Of a DNA stretch of 64,000 nt, positions 48,236-57,109 are shown in pieces. This DNA comes from Pseudolysinimonas kribbensis (GTDB lineage: Bacteria > Actinomycetota > Actinomycetes > Actinomycetales > Microbacteriaceae): NCBI RefSeq assembly GCF_030161895.1, contig NZ_BSVB01000001.1, positions 186,001-250,000 of the forward strand, read 5' to 3'. How positions within the stretch are numbered: the first letter of the stretch is position 1; the number at the start of each line of letters is the position of its first letter. The notes under the pieces are model-generated. The model was not told where the DNA came from. It saw only the letters and a program-made list of their open reading frames with translations, and ran no database searches. The translations under genes were made by a program, and so were the position numbers.

Positions 48236-48398
48236 GTATCCGGTTGCGTCCGGGCGCGCGTCGAGGATGACGCCGGAATTGCAACGTCGGCGCGATATGC
48301 GGCGTGATCAACCGATCCCGGCGTCATCCTCGACGCGCCCCGCACGAGCCGGCGGCGCACGATGCGTCGTCACGGCACCACCTGACCTAACCGGATAC
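48236..48398. repeat. Nested inverted repeats (10-bp outer, 21-bp inner arms)
   Basis: Inner arms 48256-48276 and 48318-48338 are perfect 21-bp inverted repeats with a 41-bp spacer. Outer arms GTATCCGGTT (48236-48245) and AACCGGATAC (48389-48398) also pair. No open frame of interest lies inside. The remainder of the 48100-48446 gap is the leaderless promoter of the next gene. Confidence 0.6.
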
Positions 48399-48446
48399 GC
48401 GCGAGCGCAGGTATCCGGCGTCGGATGCCGGCGCTAGCCTCCCGCC

Positions 48447-49049
48447 ATGACCGACGAGATCCGGGTGGTCCCCGCGAACGAGGCGAGCGTCGCCGACGTG
48501 GATGCGATCTTCGGCTCGCGCGGCTGGCCCGCGCGCTGCTCGTGCCAGTGGTTCAAGGTGCGCGCCAAGGACTGGGACGACGCCGCGCACGCCGACGAGT
48601 ACCGAGACCGCCTGCACGAACAGACCTCGTGCGGCGACTCCTCGGCGCTGACGACGAGCGGACTGGTCGCCTACCTCGGCGACGAGGCCGTGGGGTGGTG
48701 CGCCGTCGAGCCCCGCACGGCCTATGTGCGGATCGCCGCATCCCGGATGCCGTGGGCCGGCCGCGACGAGGACAAGGCCGACGAGGGCGTCTGGGCCGTC
48801 ACCTGCTTCGTGACCCGCACCGGATACCGTCGCCGCGGCGTCATGTCGGCCCTCGCGGCGGCCACCGTCGACTACGCCCGCGCCCGCGGGGCGCGTGCGA
48901 TCGAGGGCTACCCGCTCGAGGACGAGCCGGGCCGCACCTACTCCTGGGGCGAGCTCTACGTCGGCAGCCGCGGGGTCTTCGCGGCGGCGGGCTTCACCGA
49001 GGCGTCGCATTCGACGCCGCGGCGGGTCGTCATGCGCCGGGAGCTCTGA
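48447..49049 (+). CDS. GNAT-family N-acetyltransferase
   Basis: A 200-aa acetyltransferase with an N-terminal cysteine-rich section (GWPARCSCQWFKVRAKDW) and an acetyl-CoA loop VWAVTCFVTRTGYRRRGVMS (R/Q-x-x-G-x-G/A variant). Similar actinobacterial proteins are annotated only as GNAT. TAGCCT (48435-48440) is 6 bp before the ATG, so translation is probably leaderless. The substrate is unknown. Confidence 0.8.
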   Translation: MTDEIRVVPANEASVADVDAIFGSRGWPARCSCQWFKVRAKDWDDAAHADEYRDRLHEQTSCGDSSALTTSGLVAYLGDEAVGWCAVEPRTAYVRIAASRMPWAGRDEDKADEGVWAVTCFVTRTGYRRRGVMSALAAATVDYARARGARAIEGYPLEDEPGRTYSWGELYVGSRGVFAAAGFTEASHSTPRRVVMRREL

Positions 49050-49058
49050 GCGCGCGGC

Positions 49059-49918
49059 TCAGTGCAGCGAGGCGATGTAGCTCGAGAACGAGGCGTTGTC
49101 CGCTGCGCCGGTGTAGTACCTGCCGTTGATCAAGATCGTCGGCGTGTAGAAGCCGCCGTCCCGCGGATTCCTGAGGGTGGGATCCTGCCCCGCCGCCTGC
49201 GTCTGCGCCGCCACGAACTTCCGGAAGCGCTCCCCTGGATGCACCGATCGACCGCGGGATCGTTCAGGCCGGCCTGGTGCACCACCGCGACGAGCCGATC
49301 ATTCGTGAGACCGGCCGTGCTCTCCTCGGGTTGCTCCGCGTACATCTCGTGCATGACGTCGTAGAACCTGTCCGGTGCGAGGTCGGCGACGCACGCGCCC
49401 ACGTTGTTCGCCCGGCTCGAATAGCGTGAGGTCTGGTAATGCGTGTCGAGGATCGCGATCGGATGCACCTCGAGCGTCGCCCTGCCGTCCGCGACGAGCT
49501 TCTTCAGGTAGCCCGAGTTCGCCGCCTCGAACGCCTTGCACCCCGGGCACGAGAAGTCGATGTAGGTGACGATCCTCGGCACGCGGTCGGCGTTCGACGT
49601 GGCGACGGGTTCGGGGCGCTGCCCCTTCCTGAGGCCGGCCGTCTTGACGACCGTGAACCTGCCGCCCTCGCCGGTGAACTGGATCCCGCCGGTGATCATG
49701 TTCGCCGGGCCCGCGGAGGTCGATGGCGCCGGCCGGTTCGACGCGACGGCGACGGCGACGGCGACGCCCGTCCCCGCACCCACCAGCACGACCACCACGA
49801 TGATCGGGACGAGGATCCTGAGAAGGCGGCGTCGACGCTCTGCACGCTCGCGTTCGCGCCGGGCCAGTTCGCGCGCAACCTCGCGGCGCTGATCGCGACT
49901 GCGGTGCTGATCTGACAT
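49059..49918 (-). CDS. Membrane-anchored DsbA-like thioredoxin-fold protein (frame broken)
   Basis: About 286 aa after one correction. A charged cytoplasmic N-terminus (RDQRREVARELARRERERAE) is followed by one membrane span (LLRILVPIIVVVVLVGAGTG) and an extracytoplasmic DsbA-type domain with the redox site FSCPGCKAFEA and a late GFYTPTILINGRYYTGA cis-proline region. It probably catalyses disulfide formation in exported proteins. The C-run at 49232-49235 (plus strand) is one base short between DRCIQG and ERFRKFVAAQ. ATG 49918 follows GGAGGGG. Confidence 0.85.
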
Positions 49919-49963
49919 GAGCCCCTCCGACACGGATCGTCGAGTGAGCATACGTCAGCCGGA

Positions 49964-50970
49964 TCAGACGTCGATCAGCACCTTGCCGATCACGCCCGAC
50001 TCGACCGCGTCGTGAGCATCGGCGGTCCGCTCGAGGGGGAAGCGGTGCAGCGGCAGGCCGGCCGCCTCGCCGACCGGCAGCGCGTCGATCGCGGCGACGA
50101 CATCCTGCACGCCGGCCTCCAGCGCAGCGGGCGGCACCGTGTAGAGGAGCACGAACTGCAGCCGCGCATTCAGGCCCATGTAGGCGCGCACGTCGAGCGT
50201 GAACTGATCGCCGGGATCGCTCGCATAGATCGCGATCGTGCCGCCGCGCGCGAGCACCGCCGTGTCGAGCTCGGCGTTCGACACCGCGGCGACCTCGACG
50301 ACCGTGTCGACGCCGTCCGGGGCGATCGCACGGACCTGGTCGACGATGTCGGCGTCGCGGTAGTTCAGCACGTGCCGCGCCCCCGCCGCGGTCGCGAGCC
50401 GGGCCTTCTCGGCGCTGCTCACCGTCGAGATCACGGTCGCGCCCGCCCAGCTCGCGAGCTGGATGGCGGCGTGGCCCACGGCCCCCGCACCGCCCGCGAC
50501 GAGCACGGTCGCCCCGGCGAGCGATCCGGGGTGAGCCGCGCCGGCCATCCCTCGGTCACGGTCAGCGCGCGATGCGCCGTGAGCGCCGGCACGCCGAGGC
50601 TCGCACCCACGTCGAAGCTCGCGCCCTCCGGCAGCGGATGCACACGGGATTCGGGCAGCACGGTGAGCTCCTGTGCGGTGCCGCTCATCGGATTGGCGTG
50701 GGCCGACATCGAGGTCCAGACCCGATCGCCGACCTGGAACCCGCCCACGCCGGGACCGACCGCATCGATCACGCCCGCGCCATCCTGGTTCGGCACGGTC
50801 TCCTGCCGCGTCGTGCGCGTCGAGCCCGCCCGCGACTTCCAGTCGGTGGGGTTCACGCCGGAGACGACGACGTGCACCCGGACCTCGCCCTCGCCGGGTT
50901 CGTCCGGCTCCCGTTCGATGAGCCGCAACACCGACGCCGGACCGTTCTCGCCGTACACGATGGATCGCAT
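49964..50970 (-). CDS. Zinc-independent quinone oxidoreductase, MDR family (frame broken)
   Basis: About 335 aa after one correction. The GroES-like half has RVHVVVSGVNPTDWKSRAGS and PNQDGAGVIDAVGPGV. The Rossmann half has GATVLVAGGAGAVGHAAIQL and FPLERTADAHDAVESGVIGK. It is of the NADPH:quinone reductase type. The G-run at 50528-50531 (plus strand) is one base short, joining ARLTP to GSLAGATV. It diverges from a cupin gene 43 bp away. Confidence 0.85.
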
Positions 50971-51013
50971 GGCTCCATCGTCACACCTCCCGGCTGTGGG
51001 TGATGATCGAGAG

Positions 51014-51370
51014 ATGGAGTCCCAGCCGATCACCCGCGCCATCGTCGATCACCATGTGCTCGCGTCGAGCCTGACCATCGGCCACGTCGAGGTCCGGCGC
51101 ATCTCGATCGCGCCGGGCGTCACGCCCGGAGCCCACTGGCACAACGGCCCCGTGTTCGGGGTCATCGAGCGCGGGTCGGCGCGCCTGCAGGTGGCTCCGG
51201 ATGCCGAACGCGTCCTGGTCGCCGGCGACACCTTCTTCGAGCCCGCCGACACCACCATCACCCGCTTCGACGCGACGGACGAGGGCGTCACGTTCCTCGC
51301 GTGGTTCCCGATGCCGTCCGGGGTCGAGCCCGACCTGATCATGGGCCGGACACCCCACCCGGCTCCCTGA
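51014..51370 (+). CDS. Cupin-domain protein
   Basis: A 118-aa cupin: ISIAPGVTPGAHWHNGPVFG (first metal motif), VIERGSARLQVAPDAER and FFEPADTTITRFDA (second motif). No further domain. It diverges from the quinone reductase, suggesting a shared signal such as oxidative or electrophile stress (inference). There is no strong ribosome site; GAGAG lies directly before the ATG. Confidence 0.75.
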   Translation: MESQPITRAIVDHHVLASSLTIGHVEVRRISIAPGVTPGAHWHNGPVFGVIERGSARLQVAPDAERVLVAGDTFFEPADTTITRFDATDEGVTFLAWFPMPSGVEPDLIMGRTPHPAP

Positions 51371-51451
51371 ACGAGTTATTACCAGTCATACTTGGAGAAA
51401 CGCGGCGGTCCGGCATCCGAGGCACCGCTCGACCCGAGGAGATGACCAACG

Positions 51452-51924
51452 ATGGTGAGCCTTTCCGACGCGCTGACGCGCGAGCACCGCGACATCGACG
51501 GCGGCATCGAGGCGTTCGTCGCCGATTTGGACCGCGACGTCGTGACCCCCGAACCGCTGCGGGGGCGTTCGACGCGCTGCGGCGGCACATCTACCTCGAG
51601 GAGGAGTTCCTGTTCCCGCCGATCCGCGAGGCGGGCCTGCTCATGCCGGTCATGGTGATGATCCGCGAGCACGGCGCGCTCTGGCAACTGATGGACGCCC
51701 TGACCGAGCTCCTCGACGAGAACGACCCCGCCGACGTCGACGACGAGCTGCTCTCGACCTGCCGTGCGCTGCTGGACCAGCTCGACCAGCACAACAGCAA
51801 GGAGGAGCCGATCATCTACCCGCACGCGGACGCCGACCTCGACGAGCAGGCCGCCGCGCACCTCGTCGACTTCCTCGAGTCCGGCAGGACGCCGGCGGGG
51901 TGGGTGTGCGAAGCGGCGCGGTAG
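51452..51924 (+). CDS. Hemerythrin-domain protein (frame broken)
   Basis: About 157 aa after one correction. A four-helix hemerythrin/HHE fold with diiron ligands in LTREHRDIDGGIEAF, IYLEEEFLFPPIREAG, IREHGALWQLMDAL and NSKEEPIIYPHAD. Such proteins sense or handle oxygen, iron or NO. The G-run at 51561-51565 is one base short between PEPLRG and AFDALRRHIYLEEE. GAGGAG lies 11 nt before the ATG. Confidence 0.8.
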
Positions 51925-51951
51925 GCGGAGGCCGCCGGATGCCGGGGCCGG

Positions 51952-52410
51952 TCAGGCGCGGAGGTGCGCGATCGCGACGCCGACGACCGTACTGATCGCG
52001 AGCAGCACGAGGAAGACGCGATACGCGGCCTCGACCCATCGCGGCACGGACGCGAGCCAGGTGGCGCGGAACGCGATGACGAGCGCGGCGAGCAGCAGCA
52101 CCGACCCGACGTCGACCAGCCACGGGATGCCGGCCAGCGAGCCGCCGATCACGAGGGCGTTGCCCGCGTTCCAGGCGCCGACCTGGGCCCAGGCCCACGG
52201 CATCCGGCGCCCGGTACGCGGTCGGCGAGCGCGGGCTCGCCCCATCGCGTACTGCGCCACGCCGGCGACGAGCACCAGATAGGCCGCGGTCCAGCTGCCG
52301 AGGGCGAGGTGGAGCGGGCCACTGACGGCGGCGACCAGGCCGCCCAGCACGACGCAGGCGGCGCCGATCGCGGTCAGCGCGGCCGCCGGGGTCGCCCGCC
52401 GGTCGGTCAC
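51952..52410 (-). CDS. Integral membrane protein of unknown function
   Basis: A 152-aa protein with about four hydrophobic helices (ALTAIGAACVVLGGLVAAVS, TAAYLVLVAGVAQYAMG, VDVGSVLLLAALVIAF, FLVLLAISTVVGVAIAHLR). I do not recognise the family beyond a small actinobacterial membrane protein. The GTG start overlaps the stop of the HTH regulator (GTGA), so the two are co-expressed. Confidence 0.65.
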   Translation of the reverse strand: MTDRRATPAAALTAIGAACVVLGGLVAAVSGPLHLALGSWTAAYLVLVAGVAQYAMGRARARRPRTGRRMPWAWAQVGAWNAGNALVIGGSLAGIPWLVDVGSVLLLAALVIAFRATWLASVPRWVEAAYRVFLVLLAISTVVGVAIAHLRA

Positions 52411-53098
52411 GAGGCCCGGGTGCCGCCGACGCCGCCGAGGTGCACCAGGCAGAGGTCGGGCTCGACGAACCGGTCGAGCCGGTCGACGGAGATCGGCGAG
52501 CGCCAGGTGCTCATCGCGCCCTGCATCATGCCCAGGTGGACCGGGCAGACGACCTCGGCGTGGTCGACCGCGAGCTCCAGGAAGGGCAGCTGCGCAGGCC
52601 GATCCGCGACGGCGCGCCGCTCTGGTCGCGCTCGGGCGCGAAACCCAGGTCGTCGAGCATGCCGACCAGGAGCTCGGTCGACTCGTCGGCGCTCACGCTC
52701 GCGTCGACGTCGGCCTGGTCGGCGGCGAGCCCGGATGCCTCCCGCCGCCCCCAGGCGCGCCCGGCCTCCGTGGCGCGGCCGACGGGGTCGGCCTCGGCGG
52801 CGAGCGCCGCCACGAGCGCCTCGGCGAGCACCCGGTAGTGCCGGGGACCCGCGGGGTCCATGCGCGGCGCCGCGCGGTACAGCTGCGGCGGCCGGCCCGG
52901 GGCGCGCAGCTCCGCCCGCGTGCGCTCGACCGTGCCGGCGGCGACGAGGGCGTCGAGATGGAAGCGGACCGTGTTGAGGTGGACGCCGACGCGCTGGGCG
53001 ATCTCGGCGATGCCCAGCGGCCCGCCCGCGTCGCGCAGCGTCCGCAGGATCTCGGCCCGGCGGGTTCCGGATCGGCGGAGCGGCGGCGGCGTCGTCAT
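52407..53098 (-). CDS. ArsR/SufR-like HTH regulator with C-terminal cysteines (frame broken)
   Basis: About 230 aa after one correction. The winged helix at the N-terminus shows AEILRTLRDAGGPLGIAEIA and VGVHLNTVRFHLDALVAAGT, the SufR-like HTH type. The C-terminal part has C-P-F-L, then a second Cys 14 residues later in VVCPVHLGMM, and a third in DLCLVHLGG, resembling metal- or Fe-S-binding regulators. The G-run at 52584-52586 (plus strand) is one base short. TAAACT lies 7 bp before the ATG, inside the palindrome region. Confidence 0.75.
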
Positions 53099-53107
53099 CG
53101 CCTAGAG

Positions 53108-53123
53108 TTTACACAAGTGCAAA
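53108..53123. promoter_or_regulatory. TTTACAC-AA-GTGCAAA operator candidate
   Basis: A 7-bp inverted repeat with one mismatch and 2-bp spacer, unusually AT-rich, located between the HTH regulator and the divergent DUF2249/cupin gene. It abuts the regulator's own -10 box (TAAACT), implying autoregulation and control of the divergent gene. Confidence 0.6.
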
Positions 53124-53144
53124 TTAGAGAAATAGGCGGACGAT

Positions 53145-53755
53145 ATGCCGATGGATGCCGAGCTGGACGTGCGCGGAATTCGCAAGCCGGACAAGCATCC
53201 GGCCATCTTCGCCGCCTACGCGGCCCTGCCCGTCGGCGGCGCGTTCGTGCTGGTCAACGACCACGACCCGAAGCACCTGCACGACCAGTTCGAGGCCGAC
53301 CACCACGGCAGCTACGCGTGGGAGTACCTCACCACGGAGCCGCGCGACTGGCGCATCCGGATCACCAAGCTGGCCGGCACTCCCCTGCCGCGCATCCTGG
53401 TCGACACCGCGACCGTCGCTGCGGACCCGGCGACCGCCGACGCCTCGGGCGCGGTCTGGAAGCTCGAGGCCCGCGAACGCGACCTCGACTCCAACCTCAT
53501 CGCCCTGCCGCCGGGCGGCACCATCGCCGCCCACACCGGTCCCGACATCGACGTGCTGATCCACGTGCTCGCCGGCGATGGAACGCTCACGACGGAGCTC
53601 GGCGAGATCGCCCTCAGCCCCGGCGCGCTGCTGTGGATGCCACGTCGCTCCCGCCGCCAGTTCACCGCGGGCGACCGGGGTTGCGGTATCTGACCGTGCA
53701 CCAGCGACGCCAGTCGCTCGTGCTGAGCGCGCGGGGGTCTGCGCCGTTGCCGTGA
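53145..53755 (+). CDS. DUF2249 plus cupin fusion protein (frame broken near end)
   Basis: About 203 aa after one correction. The N-terminal DUF2249-like domain has LDVRGIRKPDKHPAIFAAYA, GGAFVLVNDHDPKHLHDQFE and YAWEYLTTEPRDWRIRITK. The cupin half has SNLIALPPGGTIAAHTGPDI and GALLWMPRRSRRQFTAGD. DUF2249 proteins are often linked with hemerythrins and nitrogen-oxide or redox regulation. The G-run at 53677-53680 is one base short; correction extends the end to VLSARGSAPLP. Confidence 0.75.
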
Positions 53756-53785
53756 GCGCTCCGCGCCCGCGCACCTAATCGACGT

Positions 53786-54239
53786 CGCGAAGACAGCTGC
53801 GTCCAGCTCGCCGGTGTGGATGAGCACCATCGCCCGCGTACTGAAGGCAAGCGGGAGGTCGCTCAGGGCTCCGACGCGTCGGGCCACGTCGACGTAGCGC
53901 GCCGAGATCCGAGACCATCGCTCGTCGCCCCACAGGTGCACCGCGGCGAGGCTCGCGGTCCACATCCACCGCAGGCTGTCATCGGCGCCGTCTTCGAAGG
54001 TATCCAGTGCGCGCCTGAGGCTGGGCACCCCCGCGGCGTAGCCCCGCCCGAAGTTGAGCGCGAGACCCTCCAGGAGGAGGTCGGCCGCACGCGGCATGGA
54101 CGGCATGTCCACCGCGGAGGCGGCAGCGGCCACATCTCGCACACCTCCCCCGGCGCCGGCGAGACGTCCGGCGAACATCGACGCGACGAACGCGTCGAGG
54201 TACGAGTCCGAGACATGCCGCAGACTGTGACGAGGTCAG
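53786..54239 (-). pseudogene. Remnant of LuxR-family ATPase-type regulator
   Basis: An internal piece of about 150 codons, with SDSYLDAFVASMFAGRLAGA, RAADLLLEGLALNFGRGYAA and LWGDERWSRISARYVDVARR, resembles the helical repeat region of large LuxR/MalT-type ATPase regulators. The ATP-binding N-terminus and the DNA-binding C-terminus are both missing. The similarity fades after LIHTGELDAAVF on one side and stops before the promoter at 54253 on the other. It looks like a leftover cut by arrival of the neighbouring island. Confidence 0.6.
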
Positions 54240-54252
54240 ACCGGCCAGGTGG

Positions 54253-54258
54253 TATATT
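54253..54258 (+). promoter_or_regulatory. -10 element TATATT, leaderless promoter of island module
   Basis: TATATT lies 7 bp before the ATG at 54266 and is the most AT-rich -10 box in the window. It sits at the edge of the LuxR remnant, consistent with a module bringing its own promoter. Confidence 0.55.
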
Positions 54259-54265
54259 TACTGGC

Positions 54266-54877
54266 ATGAATTCAGTCGGATACCCCGATAGCGATCAGGT
54301 GCTCGGTGACCTGGGAACCGGTTTCGTGCACGCGTTCATAGACGCGGTCGACGGGGCACGCGATGACTTCGCCGCGTTCAAGCAGTGGCAGCCGGGATGG
54401 TTTCCCAGCTTCACCGGTCGCTTCACCGCAAACTTCCTCCATGAGCGAATCTGGGATCGGCTGGTCCGGGTGGTCGACGGGACGGAGGGCATCCACGTCA
54501 ACGACCGCGAGCCCGTCCGGGAACTGCGCAGCGGAACCACATACCTCATCCGCATCAAACGGCACCACCCCGGTGACCGGATCTCCGCCTATCCGACCGA
54601 GGCGTCGAGTGCGTTCTGGTCCAACAGCATGCTCACCCTCGAAGGACTCGAGTCCTTCAGTCTGGCCCTCGGCTACTACTGGGATGCCGAGCTGCGCGCG
54701 GTCGGAGACGCCATCCTGTCCTTCCGCGATGGGAAGGACAACCCGATCTGGGCGATCCGGCTTCGCCGCGACACAGGCAACGCATCTGGGTTCTCCTGGA
54801 CGCCGGTCGCTCCCGACCTGCCCGAGATCGACCTCAGCGGCGTCCTCCGCGAGACCGAGGAGGAGTCCGGGTCATGA
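54266..54877 (+). CDS. Unrecognised 203-aa protein coupled to XRE-ImmA/IrrE
   Basis: A soluble 203-aa protein without a family I recognise. It contains FVHAFIDAVDGARDDFAAFK, FTANFLHERIWDRLVRVVDG, a basic strand ELRSGTTYLIRIKRHHPGDR and an aromatic-rich FSLALGYYWDAELRAVGDAI. The last codons overlap the XRE-ImmA/IrrE gene (ATGA), so the two form one unit. In known two-gene units, XRE-M78 fusions are paired with proteins they control, including toxins; whether this one is a toxin, a regulator target or a protease substrate is unknown. Confidence 0.65.
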   Translation: MNSVGYPDSDQVLGDLGTGFVHAFIDAVDGARDDFAAFKQWQPGWFPSFTGRFTANFLHERIWDRLVRVVDGTEGIHVNDREPVRELRSGTTYLIRIKRHHPGDRISAYPTEASSAFWSNSMLTLEGLESFSLALGYYWDAELRAVGDAILSFRDGKDNPIWAIRLRRDTGNASGFSWTPVAPDLPEIDLSGVLRETEEESGS

Positions 54878-55917
54878 GCTACCGAGTCGGCGACGTCATC
54901 CTCGTTCTCCGACGCGCCGCAGACATCACCCAAGAAGAGCTCGCCGCACGCCTTGGCATCACACAGGCCGCGCTTTCCCGGTACGAGAACGATCTGCGCG
55001 AGCCCGATGACGAGATGCTCGAAAAGCTCGGAGAGGCGCTCGGCGTCACCGCCGAGTTCCTTCGGCATGAGTTCCAAATGCACGGTGCGATCGCTGCCGA
55101 CGCGCACATGCGCCGGCAGAAGACCACCAAGCCCTCGGACTGGAAACGCGTCGAGGCGCGCCTGAATACAATGCGGATGCACTCCTCGTACCTGCTGGAG
55201 CGTGTGCCGCTCCAGCTGCAGAATCATGTGATCCAAGTCGATCCCGACGAACACAACCCCGATCAGGCCGCGGCGATGCTCCGCGCCGCCTGGCGGATGC
55301 CGATCGGACCCGTGCGGAACCTCATCCGCTGGGTCGAGTCAGCCGGCGTCATCGTCATCGAAGAGGACTTCGGTACGCATCGCATCGACGGCATGTCGCA
55401 ATGGGCGGGAGAACATGCCGTCATCATCCTTAACGGTGCGCTCCCAACGGACCGGAAACGCCTCACCGTCGCACACGAACTCGGCCACCTCGTCCTCCAC
55501 ACCCAGTACATGGATCCCGATGTCGAAGACCAGGCGAACCAGTTCGCCGCCGAATTCCTCATGCCCGGCCACGTGATCGGCCCGCAGCTGACGAACCTCA
55601 CCCTCGGCAAGCTGTCCGACCTGAAAGCCGAGTGGGCTGTCTCGATGCAGGCGATCTTCGAACGCGCCTACCGAATGGGCAAAGTCACCCCAGATGAACG
55701 TCAACGCTTCTACCGGCAGATGAACAGCCGAGGCTGGAAGACGCGCGAACCCGGCAACGAACTGCTCCCTCCGGAAACCCCTGAACTCGCCCCATCCGTA
55801 GGCCAACGGCTCGACCAATCCGGACTGACGCGACGAGAGATCCAGATCCTTATCGGAGCGCGCGACGGTCATCCGACGCCCTTCGATGCGCCCCGCCGCG
55901 CACTGAGAGCCGTGTGA
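54874..55917 (+). CDS. XRE HTH plus ImmA/IrrE (M78) metalloprotease fusion
   Basis: A 347-aa fusion. The HTH at residues ~5-62 has VLRRAADITQEELAARLGIT and AALSRYENDLREPDDEMLEK. The M78 domain has HELGH at residues 201-205 in VAHELGHLVLHTQYMD and the downstream ANQFAAEFLMP with the third-ligand glutamate. Such fusions bind DNA and are inactivated or act by cleavage upon stress, as in mobile-element immunity regulators and some toxin-antitoxin or defence units. Base composition is less GC-skewed at wobble sites than its neighbours, suggesting transfer. Confidence 0.85.
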   Translation: MSYRVGDVILVLRRAADITQEELAARLGITQAALSRYENDLREPDDEMLEKLGEALGVTAEFLRHEFQMHGAIAADAHMRRQKTTKPSDWKRVEARLNTMRMHSSYLLERVPLQLQNHVIQVDPDEHNPDQAAAMLRAAWRMPIGPVRNLIRWVESAGVIVIEEDFGTHRIDGMSQWAGEHAVIILNGALPTDRKRLTVAHELGHLVLHTQYMDPDVEDQANQFAAEFLMPGHVIGPQLTNLTLGKLSDLKAEWAVSMQAIFERAYRMGKVTPDERQRFYRQMNSRGWKTREPGNELLPPETPELAPSVGQRLDQSGLTRREIQILIGARDGHPTPFDAPRRALRAV

Positions 55918-55998
55918 AAGAGAGACGCGATGAGTTCGCACTAGTGCGCCAACGCCCGATCCCGCGCGACCGATCAGCTGCGGGCGCAATATCCGACG

Positions 55999-56197
55999 TC
56001 AGCGCGAGAGGCGCTGGATGCCGTTGTTGGTGAACGTCAGGATGTAGGTCTCGTGAACCTTGATCCGTGTCACGTTGAGCCTGTCCGCGGCAAACATCAG
56101 AGAGTCGCCTTCGACGCCCAGATGTTGCGCCACGACGAGCGTGACGATCACGTCGGTCGCGGCGCGGAGGGCTCGGAGACCGGGGCCCATCATGAAC
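55999..56197 (-). pseudogene. C-terminal part of an IS-interrupted gene
   Basis: A 64-codon open end reads FMMGPGLRALRAATDVIVTL, LGVEGDSLMFAADRLNVTRI and HETYILTFTNNGIQRLSR followed by a stop. It has no start of its own with a ribosome site, and begins at the edge of the IS element. It is on the same strand as the open frame at 57461-57685 on the far side of the insertion. The family is not recognised. The 80 bp between 55918 and 55998 hold no feature I can support. Confidence 0.5.
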
Positions 56198-56237
56198 GGA
56201 GCCTGACCCGGTTTCCCGGACGGGTTCTATCTGTTGA

Positions 56238-57101
56238 TCATGCCGCGGTTGCGGCGGGGGTGTGAAGCCTTTCGTAGTCGATAGGGCTGAGGTTGCCGAG
56301 GGCGGTGTGGCGGCGGGTCGGGTTGTAGAAGCCCTCGATCCACTCGAATATCGCCGACGACAGCTCGGTCTTCGAGGTCCAGTTCGAGCGGTCGAGGAGC
56401 TCGCGCTGCATCGTCGACCAGAACGACTCGATGAGCGCGTTGTCGACGCTGGACGCGACCCGGCCCATCGAGCCCAGGAGTCCTGCTTGCCGGAGCCGGT
56501 GGCCGAACAGCCAAGGGGTGTATTGAGCTCCGCGGTCCGCGTGAACAACAGTTCCGGGTTCGGGACGACGTCGCCAGCGGGCCATCTCGAGCGCGTCGAC
56601 GACGATCTCCGCGGTGATCCGGTCGGAGATCGACCAGCCCACGATGCGGCGGCTGAACGCGTCGATGACAGCTGCGCAGTAGACCCACCCGTCCCTCGCG
56701 CGGTGTTGGGTGATGTCGCAGAACCAGAGCCGGTTCGGCTGATCTGCGCGGAACTGGCGCTTCACGAGATCCTCGTGGGTCGCGGTGTCCGGCTTCCAGC
56801 CCCGTCGCTTGCGGCGGTGGGAGACCCCGGTCAGGCCGTCCAGACGCATCAGCCTCGCGACGCGTTTCTTGCCGACGTGGATGCCGAGCCCGAGTCGCAG
56901 TTCGGCGAGCACCCGCGGAGCGCCATAGGTGCCGCGCGAGTCGCGGTGAACCCGACGAATCGTGCTCGTGAGCTGCGCGTCCGCGACCGCTCGCGGCGAC
57001 GGCGGACGCGACGCCCAGTCGTAATAGCCGGACGTCGAGACCTTCAGAAACCGGCAGGCCACCGCGACGGGAACACCGTCCGCGGCGAGCTCCTGGACCA
57101 A
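56238..57101 (-). CDS. IS3-family transposase OrfB (DDE integrase core)
   Basis: A 287-aa catalytic part. The N-terminal HTH_21 region has VACRFLKVSTSGYYDWASRP. The rve core carries D in LWFCDITQHRARDGWVY, D in VVHADRGAQYTPWLFG and E in DNALIESFWSTMQREL, so the DDE triad is complete. The C-terminus FEWIEGFYNPTRRHTALGNL is typical. It is probably made as a fusion with OrfA by -1 frameshifting and appears intact, so the element may still move. Confidence 0.9.
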   Translation of the reverse strand: MVQELAADGVPVAVACRFLKVSTSGYYDWASRPPSPRAVADAQLTSTIRRVHRDSRGTYGAPRVLAELRLGLGIHVGKKRVARLMRLDGLTGVSHRRKRRGWKPDTATHEDLVKRQFRADQPNRLWFCDITQHRARDGWVYCAAVIDAFSRRIVGWSISDRITAEIVVDALEMARWRRRPEPGTVVHADRGAQYTPWLFGHRLRQAGLLGSMGRVASSVDNALIESFWSTMQRELLDRSNWTSKTELSSAIFEWIEGFYNPTRRHTALGNLSPIDYERLHTPAATAA

Positions 57102-57109
57102 CCGGAACC

